Origin: Romboutsia_E sp900604535
Lineage (GTDB): Bacteria > Bacillota > Clostridia > Peptostreptococcales > Peptostreptococcaceae
Length of the DNA stretch: 64,000 bases
Assembly: GCF_900604535.1 (NCBI RefSeq)
Contig: NZ_UWOT01000003.1
Span: 186,001 to 250,000 of the forward strand
Direction: 5' to 3'
Notes under the pieces: generated by a model
The model's database searches: none
What the model saw: only the letters and a program-made list of their open reading frames with translations
What the model was told of the DNA's origin: nothing
Program-made: the position numbers and the translations under genes
Part shown: in pieces, positions 63,032-64,000 of the stretch
Position numbering within the stretch: the stretch's first letter is position 1
How the letters are laid out: each line of letters opens with the position of its first letter

Positions 63032-64000
63032 TGAATAAAAAAAGGTCAGATAGGGGATTATATAAAAGTTTAGCTACTATATTAGTAGCAAATAGCTTTA
63101 CAGTATTATCACCAGTCATATCGCATGCAAATCAATTAATAGCAAATAAAGTAGTAAGTCTAGAGAATACTTCAGTTATAAGTAAAGACTATGCATCAAT
63201 ACTAAATAACAATTTAATAGATTTTAATGGAAGTTTTGAGGATAAAATAGGAACAGGAAATGATATATCACTATGGAAAGATAAGGTTAAACCTAAATAT
63301 TGGGAGGTTTCATCATATGGCAATGGTAATGCACCAAAGGGTGAAATTGTAAATGATGTTAAAGATGGTAAAAATGCAGTTAAATTGGTACTAAATAATT
63401 CGATTGGTTTTTTTAAAACTGTAACTGGTTCATCTCCTAAGATAGAAAGTGGGAGAGATTATAAATTAAGTACATGGATAAAAACAGAAAACTTAGTATC
63501 TGAAAGTAATATGGCACCTATTTTAATAAAAGTAGAACAATTAGATAGTAAAAATAACGTACTAGAACGTAATAATATAGACACAATAAGTGATGCAAAT
63601 GAGTGGACTAACTTAAGTGGAACTATTACAGCTAATGAAAAGGCAGAAAGATTAAGAATTGTAGTTCAAATTGATGAAGGATTAAAAAATGTTGTATCTG
63701 GAAATGTATATTTAGATGATTTTACCTTAGAAGAACTAGAAAAAGAGCCTACTAGTATAAGTTTAAATGAAAGTAGTATAGAAATAACTCCAGGAAATAG
63801 TAAAAAATTAGATTATACTATAGAGCCACTACAAGCAAATAAACAAAATGTTGTGTGGACAAGTAGCGATCAAAGTGTTGCAAAGGTAGATGAAAATGGA
63901 CTGATAAAGGCTAATAAAGCAGGAAGTGCAAAAATAACAGCTACAATAGAAAAATATCCACAATTTAAAGCAGAATGTAAAATAGAAGTTAAAGGAACTA
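63032..64000 (+). CDS. Secreted carbohydrate-binding / Big2-domain protein, 3' end missing
   Basis: The frame starts at ATG 63032 behind GAGGGGG and is still open at the window end, 323 codons so far. A basic N-terminus and hydrophobic core (LATILVANSFTVLSPVISHA) form a signal peptide. Residues about 65-235 look like a CBM4/9-type beta-sandwich (LIDFNGSFEDKIG, then YWEVSSYGNG; GNVYLDDFTLEEL at its end). Residues about 240-323 form a Big2 Ig-like domain (VVWTSSDQSVAKVDENGLIKA). The catalytic part, if any, lies to the right; glycosidases and surface proteins often have this N-terminal layout. It is probably a further host- or mucin-directed secreted protein. Confidence 0.8.

Noticed and set aside
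1..64000. CRISPR arrays, complete tRNA or rRNA genes, insertion sequences
   Set aside because: No regularly spaced repeats of CRISPR type, no tRNA-like cloverleaf, no rRNA sequence and no transposase or integrase frame were seen.

Overview
The window is very AT-rich and nearly all genes lie on the + strand. Codon use, strong Shine-Dalgarno sites and gene content (B12-dependent glycerol dehydratase, a short monomeric [FeFe] hydrogenase with HydE/HydG/HydF, YesMN and LytTR two-component systems, a c-di-GMP-I riboswitch) point to an anaerobic Clostridia chromosome, most like Peptostreptococcaceae (Paraclostridium, Paeniclostridium, Romboutsia or Clostridioides relatives). The species cannot be fixed from the window alone. 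No complete tRNA, rRNA, CRISPR array, integrase or transposase was seen.

Layout. (1) 1-6.7 kb: the 3' part of a Bax-inhibitor-1 family membrane protein, a sigma-70-like factor with a C-terminal extension, a repeat-bearing intergenic region, a zinc-ribbon protein, then a probable Pycsar-type anti-phage operon: ImmA/IrrE protease, a class III cyclase fused to a Nudix-like domain, and a three-helix membrane effector split by one frameshift. (2) 6.9-12.9 kb: glycerophosphodiester module (GDPD phosphodiesterase, PHP phosphatase, Ugp-type ABC importer). (3) 13.3-19.3 kb: sucrose module (LacI regulator with an evident operator, EIIBC, sucrose-6-phosphate hydrolase, two PfkB kinases). (4) 19.5-25.1 kb: LytTR regulator and GHKL kinase, both frameshifted, then an intact FtsX/MacB-type ABC exporter. 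(5) 25.9-37.6 kb: YesMN system, BMP-type binding protein and a nucleoside-to-pentose-phosphate operon (pdp, deoC, deoB, PNP, CNT transporter, split transketolase, TalC-type aldolase). (6) 37.9-45.6 kb: PocR-type regulator and glycerol/diol dehydratase, reactivase and 1,3-propanediol dehydrogenase. (7) 45.9-51.1 kb: [FeFe] hydrogenase and its three maturases. (8) 51.2-64 kb: a hypothetical protein, a DUF2871 membrane protein on the - strand, a 2,132-residue secreted M60 (enhancin/mucinase-like) protease behind a c-di-GMP-I riboswitch, a PucR regulator with an MFS transporter, and the start of another secreted CBM/Big2 protein.

The most unusual structural feature is a family of six degenerate, same-orientation elements at the 3' ends of the modules (about 6722, 13010, 19356, 25140, 37715 and 51982). 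The leftmost carries what looks like the exact 3' end of tmRNA (ssrA), and several are followed by intrinsic terminators. This fits serial accretion of accessory modules at the 3' end of ssrA, with the functional ssrA probably to the left of the window.

Functionally the region is a catabolic and host-interaction block: lipid-derived glycerophosphodiesters, sucrose, nucleosides and glycerol feed glycolysis, while glycerol reduction and H2 evolution dispose of electrons. Mucin/glycoprotein attack is tied to low c-di-GMP through an antiterminator readable in the sequence.
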